In this document: positions 7,130 to 16,151 of the stretch, piece by piece | Layout: each line of letters opens with the position of its first letter | Numbering within the stretch: position 1 is the stretch's first letter | Source: an uncultured Lachnospiraceae bacterium | GTDB taxonomy: Bacteria > Bacillota > Clostridia > Lachnospirales > Lachnospiraceae | Direction of reading: 5' to 3' | Length of the DNA stretch: 38,132 nucleotides | NCBI GenBank assembly: GCA_900544445.1 | Contig: UQVK01000026.1 | Coordinates: 1-38,132, forward strand | Notes under the pieces: model-generated | What the model saw: only the letters and a program-made list of their open reading frames with translations | What the model was told of the DNA's origin: nothing | Database searches by the model: none | Position numbers and translations under genes: made by a program

Positions 7130-10100
7130 ATGTTAAACAGAACGGATGTGCGCAGAGAATGTCATAAGATTACCTTCAACAGGGGAGAAGAACTGCAGCA
7201 GAAGGGAGCGGTCAGGCGTCTGAATTGGGAGAAAAAGAAGGAAGACGGCTTTGATGTGGTGCAGATGGACGCCACGGTGAGCGGCAGTGGAGAAAATCTG
7301 TATGAAGTGAAGGTCAAGGTGGACGAGGATTACCGGGAAATTCTGGAGTATGAATGCGAATGCCCGGCCTTTTATTCCTATTCGGGGATGTGTAAACACT
7401 GTGTCGCCGTACTGCTGGATTATCTGGAAAAAAGAGAGGGAACGAGGAAAAGGGGAAAGACCCTTGCGGACTATGGAATTTCCACAGGTTCGTCCGCATC
7501 AGGAGGCCGGGGGGCGGTATCCTCTTCCGGTTCCCTTCCGGCAGCGCGGGTGGAAAGCCGCAGCACCAGCTTCGGATTTGAACGGCTGCTGGAGCGCTAT
7601 GTGCAGCGGGACCGGGTGAATCTGATGCAGAGGCAGATTCTGGGGTCGGTGCGGCTGGAGCCTTCCTTTTCCTTTTATGGAGAAAGCCTGAAGGTGACCT
7701 TCCGGATCGGAAACCGGAGACTGTATGTGCTGAAAAACCTGGGGGATTTCGTGAACGCGGTGGCGGGAAGCGAGTGGGCAAGCTATGGGAAGGAGCTTGC
7801 ATTCTACCACCATCCGGAGGTGTTTGCGCCGGAATACCGGCCTCTGGTGAATTTTCTCACCTTTACCCTTTTAAAGGGGAGCAGCTATATGGGAAATTAT
7901 CTTTCTTCCGTTTACAAAAAAGAGCTGGTTGTGAGCGCGGAGCTGGCGGACGGCTTTCTGGAAAGCGTGCGGACGATTCCGCTTCGGGAGGAGGGAACAG
8001 GAAGGGAATGGAGCATGGAGGACGGAGAGCCGGAGCGGCTGCTGGAGATCGCGTCCGAAGGAAGCGGTGCGCTGGTGCGCCTGAAAAAGATTCCCATGCT
8101 GACCGGAAGGCAGGGGATCTACTTCTTTGACACCGGAAGGATTTTCCGCATGGACCGGGAACGGGGGGAGGAGATCCGGGAATTTCTTCTGTATATGGAC
8201 CGTTATGGGAAGAGCGGGCTGTATATCGCCGCATCAGAGCTTCCCGCCTTTGTGCGGGATATGCTGCCGGTGCTTTCCGGTCATTTTCAGGTGAAAATGA
8301 AGGACTTCGATCCGGAGAGATGGCTTCCGCCGCAGGCGGAATTTTCACTCTATCTGGACGCGCCCCAGCGGGATCTTCTCACCTGTTCCCTGTATTCGGT
8401 TTATGGGGAGGAACGGTATAACCTGTTTGAGGATACGGCGCTTTCCGGACAGCGGGACACCTGGCGGGAGACGGAGTTTTCCGGGCAGGCAGCGTCTTTT
8501 TTCACAGCTTTTGATCCCGGGAGGCATCAGATGGTGCTTTCCGGAGAGGCGGAAATCTATGACTTCCTGCATGAGGGATTATTTCGGCTGCAGGAGCTGG
8601 CGGCCGCGTTCGGCGCGGAAATCTACATTTCGGATGCGCTGAAGGGGATGCGGGTGCTTCCCTCTCCCCATGTGAACGTGGGAATTTCTCTGGCAGGTGG
8701 GCTTCTGGAGCTGGAACTGTCCTGCGAAGAAATGCCGCTTTCCGAACTCGCGGAGATTCTGTCCCGTTATGACAGAAAGCGGAAATACTTCCGGCTGAAG
8801 GATGGAAGCTTTGTGGACCTGTCCGATGCGGGTGTGCGTTCCCTTTCCGATCTGGGCCGCTCTCTGCGCCTTGATGAGAAGGAGCTGGCGGAGGGAAGCC
8901 TGCAGCTTCCCGGTTACCGCGCCCTGTATCTGGACGACAGCCTGGAGGAGAGCAGCTTCGTGAATCTGAGCCGGGGCAAAAGCTTCCGCGCGCTGGTGCG
9001 GAGCATGAAAACCGTGGAGGACAGCGACTATGAGGTTCCGCCGGAACTGTCCGGCATTCTTCGGGGATACCAGAAAACGGGCTTCCGCTGGATCAAAACG
9101 CTTCAGGCAAACGGCTTCGGCGGAATTCTGGCGGACGATATGGGGCTGGGAAAGACCCTGCAGGCCATCGCCTTTCTTCTTTCGGACTGGAAGGAAGCGG
9201 AAAGGCGTTATCTGGTGGTCTGCCCGGCATCCCTTGTTTATAACTGGAAAAGCGAGCTGGAGCGGTTTGCCCCATCCCTTCCGGTTTTTCTGGCTGCGGG
9301 AAGCCTGGCGGAGCGGGAAGAGACGCTTCACAGGCTGGAAGGAAGGGGCGGCGTCCTCGTCACCTCCTATGATCTTCTGCGCCGGGACATCGATCTGTAT
9401 GAGAAACTGACATTTTCTGTTCAGATCATTGACGAGGCCCAGTTTATCAAGAATCATGCCACCCAGGCGGCCCGCGCCGTCAAGGCGGTGCAGGCGGATT
9501 TCCGGCTGGCGCTTACGGGAACGCCGGTGGAAAACCGTCTGAGTGAGCTGTGGAGCATTTTCGATTATCTGATGCCCGGTTATCTGTTCAGCTATTCCAG
9601 GTTCCGGGAGGAATTTGAGTCGCCCATTGTGAACAGGGAGGATGAAGGAGCTTCAGAACGGCTTCAGAAAATGATCCGTCCCTTCGTGTTAAGGCGGCTG
9701 AAGCAGGATGTGCTTTCCGACCTTCCGGACAAAATTGAGAAGAATATGTACGCAGCCATGCAAGGGGAGCAGAGACAGCTTTACGACGCCCATGTGCAGA
9801 GGCTTGTCATGCTTTTGTCCGGACAGAGTGAAAAGGAATTTCAGACGGCCAAAATCCAGATTCTGGCGGAACTGACGAAGCTCAGACAGCTTTGCTGTGA
9901 TCCGGGGCTTCTTCTGGAGGGTTATGAGGGAGAGAGCGCCAAGACGCAGCTGTGCCTGGAGCTGATTCAAAACGCGGCGGAAGGCGGACACAAGGTCCTT
10001 CTTTTCTCCCAGTTCACCACCATGCTGGAACGGCTGAAGGCAGCGCTGAAGCGGGAAGGGATCCGCTTTTACTCCCTGGATGGCTCCACCCCGAAGGCCA

Positions 10101-10456
10101 GAAGAGTGCAGCTGGTGGACGCCTTCAATCGGGATGAAACGCAGGTATTCTGTATCTCCCTGAAGGCGGGCGGCACGGGCCTGAACCTGACCGGGGCGGA
10201 TATCGTAATTCACTTTGATCCCTGGTGGAATGTGGCGGTGCAGAATCAGGCCACGGACCGGGCGCACCGGATCGGACAGAAAAACGTGGTGACGGTATAC
10301 CGGCTGATCGCGCGGGACACCATTGAAGAAAAGATTGTGCAGCTGCAGGAAAAGAAGAGCCGGCTGGCGGAGCAGATTCTTGGCGGGGAGGAGATGGGAC
10401 CTGCGGCGCTTTCGAAGGAGGCGTTGATGGAGATTCTGGAAGGGGCTAAGGCCTGA
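7130..10456 (+). CDS. SWIM zinc finger / SNF2-family DNA-dependent ATPase
   Basis: This 1108-residue protein is a bacterial Swi2/Snf2 ATPase (HepA/RapA-like, DEAD superfamily 2). An N-terminal SWIM zinc finger has C76, C78, C88 and H90 (pattern CxC...CxH). A long middle region (about 180-620) corresponds to the bacterial SNF2-helicase-associated domain. The ATPase core begins near 640 with GILADDMGLGKT (Walker A, K675), followed by DEAQ (768-771), LTGTPVENR and the C-terminal helicase lobe with GTGLNLTGAD and the arginine-finger motif QATDRAHRIGQ (1040-1050). It probably remodels nucleoprotein complexes or recycles RNA polymerase; the exact role is unknown. The start is supported by AGAGGA and by a GCGGCC/GGCCGC hairpin immediately upstream; a longer frame exists but overlaps the CPBP gene. 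Confidence 0.93.
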   Translation: MLNRTDVRRECHKITFNRGEELQQKGAVRRLNWEKKKEDGFDVVQMDATVSGSGENLYEVKVKVDEDYREILEYECECPAFYSYSGMCKHCVAVLLDYLEKREGTRKRGKTLADYGISTGSSASGGRGAVSSSGSLPAARVESRSTSFGFERLLERYVQRDRVNLMQRQILGSVRLEPSFSFYGESLKVTFRIGNRRLYVLKNLGDFVNAVAGSEWASYGKELAFYHHPEVFAPEYRPLVNFLTFTLLKGSSYMGNYLSSVYKKELVVSAELADGFLESVRTIPLREEGTGREWSMEDGEPERLLEIASEGSGALVRLKKIPMLTGRQGIYFFDTGRIFRMDRERGEEIREFLLYMDRYGKSGLYIAASELPAFVRDMLPVLSGHFQVKMKDFDPERWLPPQAEFSLYLDAPQRDLLTCSLYSVYGEERYNLFEDTALSGQRDTWRETEFSGQAASFFTAFDPGRHQMVLSGEAEIYDFLHEGLFRLQELAAAFGAEIYISDALKGMRVLPSPHVNVGISLAGGLLELELSCEEMPLSELAEILSRYDRKRKYFRLKDGSFVDLSDAGVRSLSDLGRSLRLDEKELAEGSLQLPGYRALYLDDSLEESSFVNLSRGKSFRALVRSMKTVEDSDYEVPPELSGILRGYQKTGFRWIKTLQANGFGGILADDMGLGKTLQAIAFLLSDWKEAERRYLVVCPASLVYNWKSELERFAPSLPVFLAAGSLAEREETLHRLEGRGGVLVTSYDLLRRDIDLYEKLTFSVQIIDEAQFIKNHATQAARAVKAVQADFRLALTGTPVENRLSELWSIFDYLMPGYLFSYSRFREEFESPIVNREDEGASERLQKMIRPFVLRRLKQDVLSDLPDKIEKNMYAAMQGEQRQLYDAHVQRLVMLLSGQSEKEFQTAKIQILAELTKLRQLCCDPGLLLEGYEGESAKTQLCLELIQNAAEGGHKVLLFSQFTTMLERLKAALKREGIRFYSLDGSTPKARRVQLVDAFNRDETQVFCISLKAGGTGLNLTGADIVIHFDPWWNVAVQNQATDRAHRIGQKNVVTVYRLIARDTIEEKIVQLQEKKSRLAEQILGGEEMGPAALSKEALMEILEGAKA

Positions 10457-10470
10457 AAGGGCCTTTTCTT
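10448..10470 (+). terminator. Intrinsic terminator of the SNF2 gene
   Basis: AAGGCC (10448-10453) pairs with GGCCTT (10460-10465) and is followed by TTCTT. The stem spans the stop codon. It is short, so efficiency is uncertain. Confidence 0.55.
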
Positions 10471-10524
10471 CCAACGGCAGTTCCACCTATGAATCCTGGA
10501 ACGTAAGAAGCATATCTCTGGCAA

Positions 10525-10555
10525 TAAAAAAGGAAATCTCATTGGATTTCCTTTT
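10525..10555 (-). terminator. Intrinsic terminator of tRNA-Arg
   Basis: On the minus strand AAAAGGAAATC (10555-10545) pairs perfectly with GATTTCCTTTT (10538-10528), with more T residues following. It lies 5 nt after the tRNA 3' end. Because the stem is flanked by A and T runs it may also stop plus-strand transcripts. Confidence 0.85.
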
Positions 10556-10559
10556 ACAG

Positions 10560-10633
<74 letters not shown>

Positions 10634-10670
10634 ATCCTTATGTCTGATGTCGTTCCCGACAACATATTGT

Positions 10671-10699
10671 ATTCTATCTGAAAACGGACCAAAAGTCAA
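10671..10699 (-). promoter_or_regulatory. Promoter of tRNA-Arg
   Basis: On the minus strand TTGACT (10699-10694) and TAGAAT (10676-10671) are 17 nt apart, about 40 nt upstream of the mature tRNA 5' end. Confidence 0.75.
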
Positions 10700-10796
10700 G
10701 TAAAAATTCCAGCTTTTTCAGACTTTTTCGGTTACGTGCAGGCACGACGCGCGTATTGTCCATTCAGAATCGGCTGTGAATCGTAACTCGGTGCGT

Positions 10797-12161
10797 TCAG
10801 GACGCCTTTTTCAGCTCTTTCCGAACCACGAAAAGCATGGTGAGAAAGCATGCTGCGCCGCCGATGAAGTTGGAAATGGGCTCCGCAAGAAAGACACCGT
10901 TCACTGCAGGAGTGACCACTCTGGGAAGCAGCAGGGTCAGGGGCGTGACGATGACCACCTTTCTCAGAATGGAGAAGAAGATGGCAAATTTCGCCTTGCC
11001 CAGAGCCTGAAACACGGTCTGGCCGGAAAACTGCAGCGACATCATGAAGAAGCCGAAGTAGTAGATCTGCATGGAGGGAATGGCAGCCTCCACCAGATCG
11101 GGCTGGGTGTTGAAAATATGGATGAAAAATACGGGGAATAAGTGCAGGATTCCCCAGATGGCAACGGTGTAGCCGATACAGCTTAAGGACATAAAGCGGA
11201 TGGCCTTTTTGATCCGGTCGTATTTCCCGGCGCCGTAGTTGAAGCTGATGACGGGCTGGGAGCCGTTGGTGATGCCGGATACGGGCATGGTTACAATCTC
11301 GCGGATGGAATTGACGACAGTCATAACACCCACATAGAGATCGCCTCCGTAGGTGGAAAGAGTGGAATTGCAGACCACCTGGACAATGCTGTTGGTGATG
11401 GACATCATGAAACCGGACAGGCCCAGCGAGGTAATGCTGCCGATGGTTTTCCAGTGAGGCTTCATGGAGGAGAAGCGGATGCGCAGAATGGTCCCTCTGC
11501 CGGTAAGAAAACGGAAGGTCCAAACGGCGGAGGCAGCCTGGGAAATAACCGTAGCGATGGCCGCTCCCTGCACGCCCATGTCAAAAATAAAAATGAAGAC
11601 CGGATCAAGAAGGATGTTTAAAACCGCTCCGATCAGCGTGGTCACCATGCCAATGCGGGCAAAACCCTGGGCATTGATGTAGGCGTTCAGGCCGAGGCTG
11701 GTCATCACGAACACGGTTCCAAGCAGGTAAATGGTCAGATAGCTGTCCGCATATGGGTAGGTGGCGTCGCTGGCGCCGAAAGCGTACAACAGAGGCCTTT
11801 TGAAAAGAAGGCCAATAACCGTCAGAATTACGCCGGTTACGAGCAGCATGGAAAAGGCGTTTCCCATGATCCGTTCCGCTTCCTTCAGATCGCCCTTTCC
11901 GCGGGCGATGGAGCACAGGGGCGCTCCTCCCATGCCGAACAGATTGGCGAAGGCGATTACGGCGGAAATGATGGGCATGCACAGTCCCAGTCCGGTCAGG
12001 GAAAGGGTGGCGTTTTCCGGGAGCCTTCCGATATACATCCGGTCCACCACGTTATAGAGGATGTTGATGAGCTGCGCCAGCGTCATGGGGAGCGCAAGGG
12101 AGAGAATGTTGCCGATAACGCTTCCTTTGGAAAAATCGTTCTGATTTTCAGAGTTCGCCAT
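10797..12161 (-). CDS. MATE family efflux transporter (MepA-like)
   Basis: This 454-residue protein has twelve hydrophobic segments in two six-helix halves, as expected for a MATE multidrug/sodium or proton antiporter. Recognisable family stretches are NILYNVVDRMYIGRLPE near residues 34-50, the matching region after residue 240 in the second half, and the conserved GITNGSQPVISFNYGAGKYDR loop near 300-320, typical of MepA-type members. It starts with ATG at 12161 behind AGAGGC. It is transcribed away from the SGNH hydrolase gene; a strong minus-strand promoter sits in the shared 141-nt region. Substrate is not predictable. Confidence 0.93.
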   Translation of the reverse strand: MANSENQNDFSKGSVIGNILSLALPMTLAQLINILYNVVDRMYIGRLPENATLSLTGLGLCMPIISAVIAFANLFGMGGAPLCSIARGKGDLKEAERIMGNAFSMLLVTGVILTVIGLLFKRPLLYAFGASDATYPYADSYLTIYLLGTVFVMTSLGLNAYINAQGFARIGMVTTLIGAVLNILLDPVFIFIFDMGVQGAAIATVISQAASAVWTFRFLTGRGTILRIRFSSMKPHWKTIGSITSLGLSGFMMSITNSIVQVVCNSTLSTYGGDLYVGVMTVVNSIREIVTMPVSGITNGSQPVISFNYGAGKYDRIKKAIRFMSLSCIGYTVAIWGILHLFPVFFIHIFNTQPDLVEAAIPSMQIYYFGFFMMSLQFSGQTVFQALGKAKFAIFFSILRKVVIVTPLTLLLPRVVTPAVNGVFLAEPISNFIGGAACFLTMLFVVRKELKKAS

Positions 12162-12195
12162 AAATCTGCCTCTTTCGTTTTTTTCTTTTTTTCAG

Positions 12196-12233
12196 TATAA
12201 TGAGATTATAAGCCTGCCGGACGGGCTTGTAAA
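12196..12233. promoter_or_regulatory. Overlapping divergent promoters of the MATE and SGNH genes
   Basis: On the minus strand TTTACA (12233-12228) and TATAAT (12210-12205) are spaced 17 nt apart and would drive the MATE gene. On the plus strand a TATAAT lies at 12196-12201 with only a weak -35 (TTTCGT near 12173). The two -10 boxes are separated by GAG, giving a 15-bp perfect palindrome, so the two promoters cannot be occupied simultaneously. Confidence 0.6.
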
Positions 12234-12302
12234 GCACCGGACCGGGAGCAGGACATGCACCGGCCGGACGGAAAAAGAAAAGGAGAAAGAAGGGGAAAAG
12301 AC

Positions 12303-12938
12303 ATGCTTACGAATGTATTTACGGGGAAAAAGGTGTTATTTCAGGGGGATTCCATCACGGACTGTGACAGGGACAGAAGAACAAATGATCTGGGGCCGGG
12401 GTATCCGGCGAAGGTGGCCGAAGTTTACCGCTGCCTGAATCCGGGAAGCGGCGCGGAATTCATCAACCGGGGAATATCGGGAAACCGTTCCTGCGATCTG
12501 CTGGCACGGTACGAGGAGGATTTTCTTGCCGTGAAACCGGATTTTATTTCCATCCTGATCGGCATCAACGATACCTGGCGGGGCTATGACAGTGCGGATC
12601 CAACCAGCGCGGAAGCGTATGAGAAAAATTACCGGACGCTTCTGGAATGGATCCGCCGCGATCTGCCGCAGACGAAGCTCATGGTAATCGAGCCTTTCCT
12701 GATTCCGACGGACCCGCAGAAGGACTGCTGGCATGAGGATCTGGATCCGAAGATTCAGGCGGCCAGGAAGCTTGCCAGGGAGTATGCGGACTTCTTTCTG
12801 CCCATGGACGGGCTGTTCCAGCGCACGATCGTGAAAGGGGCGCGGCCGGAGGAGCTGTCAGCGGATGGTGTGCATCCCACCGAAAAGGGACATGCGGTGA
12901 TTGCATCTGAGTATCTGAAGCTGCTGGGGCTGATCTGA
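12303..12938 (+). CDS. SGNH/GDSL-type esterase
   Basis: This 211-residue hydrolase shows all four SGNH blocks: block I GDSITD with catalytic S17, block II with G58 in NRGISGN, block III GIND with N89, and block V DGVHP with D188 and H191. There is no signal peptide, so it probably acts in the cytoplasm on acetylated or acyl-esterified sugars, a common role for such enzymes in gut Firmicutes; this is inference. The start is ATG at 12303; the upstream in-frame ATG at 12255 would add a highly basic 16-residue stretch overlapping the ribosome-binding region. A second MATE gene follows 66 nt downstream and probably shares its transcript. Confidence 0.88.
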   Translation: MLTNVFTGKKVLFQGDSITDCDRDRRTNDLGPGYPAKVAEVYRCLNPGSGAEFINRGISGNRSCDLLARYEEDFLAVKPDFISILIGINDTWRGYDSADPTSAEAYEKNYRTLLEWIRRDLPQTKLMVIEPFLIPTDPQKDCWHEDLDPKIQAARKLAREYADFFLPMDGLFQRTIVKGARPEELSADGVHPTEKGHAVIASEYLKLLGLI

Positions 12939-13004
12939 GAAAAAAGGTAAGGGCAGCGGCGCTGCGAAAAGAACAGTACGGAGAAAACAGAGAGGAAAAT
13001 CAAA

Positions 13005-14360
13005 ATGGCTGCGCGGACACTGAACATGACGGAGGGAAAGCCACTGAAGCTGATCGTGGTATTTGCCATGCCCCTGATGCTGGGAAACGTATTTCAGCAG
13101 CTTTATACGGTAGTTGATACCATGATTGTGGGACAGGCGCTCGGGGTGGGAGCGCTTGCCGCACTGGGAGCGGCAGACTGGCTGAACTGGATGGTTCTGA
13201 GTACGGTCCAGGGCTTTGCGCAGGGTTTTTCCATCCGGATGTCCCATGAATTCGGGGCAGGTACCTATGATAAGCTGAGAAAGACGGTGGCAAATTCCAT
13301 TCTGCTGGCCGCATTTTCCTCTGTCCTCCTTCTGGTGATCAGCCAGGCGGTGGCAAGACCCATTCTGGAGCTTTTGCAGACCCCGGATGAAATCATCGGA
13401 AATTCTCTGATCTATCTGCGTATCATGTTTGCGGGAATCCCGGTTGTCATGGCGTATAATATTCTGGCGTCTATTCTGCGTTCTCTGGGAGATGGGAAAA
13501 CGCCTCTGTACGCCATGGTGATGGCGGCCCTCATCAACGTGGTGCTGGATCTGATTTTTGTCCTGGTTTTTCACTGGGGAATCGCTGGAGCTGCCAGCGC
13601 GACGGTGATTGCGCAGGTTTGTTCCGGCGTCTTTTGTCTGGCTGCAATTCTCCGGCTTCCGATACTTACTTTTTCAAAAGAGGATTTCAGGATGGAGGGA
13701 AGACTCTGCCTGCATCTGATGAAGCTGGGGCTTCCCATGGCATTTCAGAACGCGATCATTTCCGTAGGAGGCATGATTGTGCAGTTTGTGGTCAACGGAT
13801 TTGGGGTGCTGTTTATCGCAGGATTTACCGCCACCAATAAGCTGTACGGCATTCTGGAGGTGGCGGCCATCTCCTACGGCTACGCCATGGTTACCTATTC
13901 GGGACAGAACCTCGGCGCGAAAAAAATGGACCGGATCAGCAAAGGAATGCGTGCAGCGCTCGTGGTTGCAGTCATAACCTCCGCCGTGATCGCGGCGGTG
14001 ATGCTTATTTTCGGCAGGACGATTCTCGGATGGTTCATTTCCGGAAATCCGGAGGATGTGGCCGCAACGCTGGAGATTGCCTACCATTATCTGGCTGTCA
14101 TGAGCGTGTTCCTTCCGGTGCTGTACATTCTTCATGTGACCCGTTCCTGCCTGCAGGGGATGGGAAATACGCTGCTTCCCATGATTTCCGGAGTGGCGGA
14201 GTTCATCATGCGAACCGGTTCCGCCATGCTGCTTCCGCTGGTGCTGGGTTCTGAGGGGATTTTCTATGCGGAGATATTGGCATGGTTCGGGGCGGATGTG
14301 ATCCTGATTACCAGCTATGTGGTGCAGATGAGGAGGATGAAGAGGAAAGAGCCTGACTAA
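13005..14360 (+). CDS. MATE family efflux transporter (DinF/NorM-like)
   Basis: This 451-residue protein has twelve predicted membrane helices and the MATE repeats, with FQQLYTVVDTMIVGQALG near residues 29-46 in the first half and NAIISVGGMIVQFVVNGFG in the second. It differs clearly from the other MATE protein encoded divergently 0.8 kb away, so the two are not a recent duplication. The start is supported by GAGAGGAAAA. It follows the SGNH hydrolase gene; a small GCAGC/GCTGC hairpin lies between them (12953-12965). It probably exports cationic drugs or metabolites at the cost of an ion gradient. Confidence 0.92.
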   Translation: MAARTLNMTEGKPLKLIVVFAMPLMLGNVFQQLYTVVDTMIVGQALGVGALAALGAADWLNWMVLSTVQGFAQGFSIRMSHEFGAGTYDKLRKTVANSILLAAFSSVLLLVISQAVARPILELLQTPDEIIGNSLIYLRIMFAGIPVVMAYNILASILRSLGDGKTPLYAMVMAALINVVLDLIFVLVFHWGIAGAASATVIAQVCSGVFCLAAILRLPILTFSKEDFRMEGRLCLHLMKLGLPMAFQNAIISVGGMIVQFVVNGFGVLFIAGFTATNKLYGILEVAAISYGYAMVTYSGQNLGAKKMDRISKGMRAALVVAVITSAVIAAVMLIFGRTILGWFISGNPEDVAATLEIAYHYLAVMSVFLPVLYILHVTRSCLQGMGNTLLPMISGVAEFIMRTGSAMLLPLVLGSEGIFYAEILAWFGADVILITSYVVQMRRMKRKEPD

Positions 14361-14708
14361 TGGGATCTGTTTTATTCTGAGCATTTTTCTGCCATATCGA
14401 GCAGCCCGTCCATATAGGCGAGCGCCAGGGAGCGTTGTCTGGCGTTTAAGCGGTTCTAATTTCGCTGTATTTTGATTATTCTTGCACTGCAGTCCGCTTT
14501 GCGTTATATTCATATCATCAAATGCTGCTTTCCGCACTGTTTTTGGCGTGGAAACAGTATCTGAATCGGACGGAACAATCCATATCCGTCCCATCTTTTC
14601 AAAGGATGTTCTGCAGAACGCGGCATCCGTATATGGCGTTCGCCAGGGCAGATTTCGCCCGCTGAGATTCACAATTCAGAGGAAAATTGAAAAAGGAGGA
14701 GAGGCATT
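14361..14708. other. 348-nt intergenic stretch; possible gene relic and promoter
   Basis: No intact gene is present. On the minus strand about 14380-14455 encodes a 24-residue segment ending in AYMDGLLDMAEKCSE and a stop, which reads like the C-terminus of a protein whose upstream part is gone. On the plus strand TTGCAC (14482-14487) and TATATT (14505-14510), 17 nt apart, form a plausible promoter for the Rpn-type gene with a leader of about 190 nt. Confidence 0.4.
14482..14510 (+). promoter_or_regulatory. Candidate promoter of the Rpn-family gene
   Basis: TTGCAC and TATATT are spaced by 17 nt; transcription would start near 14517. Confidence 0.5.
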
Positions 14709-15692
14709 ATGGGAGAAAAAAATGACGCTTTCTGTGCCTATATGGAGAAGAAGGATATCTTTGCAGACTTCATAAATGGCACAGTATTCGGCGGGAGAAA
14801 AGCAGTGATGCCGGAAGAGCTGGAACCTGCCCCGGAAGCGTATCATGCAGAAAAACAGAACGGCAGAAGAGCCAGGAGGAGCGGAAGATACCGGGATGTG
14901 GCGAAGAAGCGGTGCAGGGAGGGAAGCTACTGCGTACTTACGGTGGAAAATCAGAACGAACTGCATTATGCCATGCCCGCCAGATGTATGGAATATGATG
15001 CACTGGAATATGCGGGACAGCTGAGAAAAAGAAGACAGCAGCACAGAAAAAAGAAGGATTTGAAGGGAAGCGCACAATTCCTTTCCGGTCTTGCACCGGA
15101 GGAAAAGCTGGAGCCGGTTGTGACGGTGGTATTTTATCATGGGAATAAGAAATGGGAAGCTTGCCGCGACCTGCACGGGATGTTAAACTTTGAGGGAGAA
15201 AATGAGGTGTTCCGGGAGTATACGGCGAATTACCGGATGAATCTGTATACGCTTGAGGATCTGAAGGAAGAGCACTTTACAACTGGTCTTCGGGACGTTG
15301 TGGCCATGATGAAGCGGGCCGATAATAAGGAGGCCATGAAGGCATATTGCAGGGAGAACGAGGAACGTTTTCAGGAAATGGAAGAAGAGACCTACGATGT
15401 GATCAGCGTAATGATTAATCATCGGAAGCTGGAAATATATAAAGAGGGGAACAGAGTGGAAGGAGGCAGGGTGAATATGTGTAAAGCGTTAAATGAAATG
15501 ATGGAGGACAGCAGACGGGATGGCCTGCAGGCTGGCAGACGTGACGGTATTCGAATCGGAGAGAGAAACGGGGAGCAGAAATTCGCAGCGCTGGCCGGTA
15601 GGCTGATGGCAGATTCCAGAACGAAGGACCTGGAGAAGGCCGTGAACAACGAGGCATTTCGAAGGAAGCTTTACCGGGAATACGGGATGTAA
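14709..15692 (+). CDS. Rpn family recombination-promoting nuclease / putative transposase
   Basis: This 327-residue protein belongs to the Rpn/YhgA-like PD-(D/E)XK group that is very common in Lachnospiraceae. The opening segment KDIFADFINGTVFGGRKAV (about 15-33) is the family N-terminus. The nuclease core includes YRDVAK (aspartate near 83) and VENQNELHYAMPARCMEYDALEY with the ExQ-type catalytic element. The C-terminus is a charged low-complexity hinge rich in RRDG/GERNG followed by the conserved tail FAALAGRLMADSRTKDLEKA...RRKLYREYGM. E. coli Rpn proteins cut DNA and promote recombination; function here is inferred. GGAGGAG precedes the ATG. A second, shortened relative is encoded at 28.2 kb. 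Confidence 0.82.
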   Translation: MGEKNDAFCAYMEKKDIFADFINGTVFGGRKAVMPEELEPAPEAYHAEKQNGRRARRSGRYRDVAKKRCREGSYCVLTVENQNELHYAMPARCMEYDALEYAGQLRKRRQQHRKKKDLKGSAQFLSGLAPEEKLEPVVTVVFYHGNKKWEACRDLHGMLNFEGENEVFREYTANYRMNLYTLEDLKEEHFTTGLRDVVAMMKRADNKEAMKAYCRENEERFQEMEEETYDVISVMINHRKLEIYKEGNRVEGGRVNMCKALNEMMEDSRRDGLQAGRRDGIRIGERNGEQKFAALAGRLMADSRTKDLEKAVNNEAFRRKLYREYGM

Positions 15693-15747
15693 TGAAACAA
15701 AAAGCAGAAGGAAGAAGCAGGTTACGGTTTGGAGGAATAAAGAAAAG

Positions 15748-16059
15748 ATGAAAAAGTGCAGAATTACCGTGATGCGAAAGGCATTTTACAGGGACCTTTC
15801 GGAACAATATGAGAATCCGATGGAGCATGCCTGCGACGTGGAGGAGGGGCAGGTCTTCATTACGGAAGGCTGGAAGAAGCCGGAAGGGCTGTGCGACAGC
15901 GCATGGGAGAGCATGTCACCGTTTGTGATGACGCTCGCCCATGGCGGGGAAGATATCTATGAGGGCTGGATGAAAAATAAAAAGTCCGTCATGATTTCCT
16001 GCAACGATGGATTCCGGCCGGTCAGCTTTCTGATTGAGGCGCTGGACGAGGAGGTATGA
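15748..16059 (+). CDS. TIGR04076 family protein
   Basis: This 103-residue protein matches the uncharacterised TIGR04076 family: it begins MKKCRITVMRKAFYRDLSEQY, carries the EEGQVFI segment in the middle, and ends with the conserved SCNDGFRPVSFLIE. Three cysteines (4, 29, 49) plus C94 are present, but a metal-binding role has not been shown. Start supported by TTGGAGGAAT. It lies 55 nt downstream of the Rpn-type gene; a functional link is unknown. Confidence 0.82.
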   Translation: MKKCRITVMRKAFYRDLSEQYENPMEHACDVEEGQVFITEGWKKPEGLCDSAWESMSPFVMTLAHGGEDIYEGWMKNKKSVMISCNDGFRPVSFLIEALDEEV

Positions 16060-16151
16060 AGTGATACTGTGAAAGAGTTTCAGACGGTTTACCAAGGGAT
16101 TACTGAGGGATGAACGGAAAGCCGGCCGCTGTCAGGCAGCCGACTCCGCTT

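Noticed and set aside
14709..15692. Active transposon around the Rpn-family gene
   Set aside because: No terminal inverted repeats or target-site duplication were seen; the transposase label is historical for this nuclease family.
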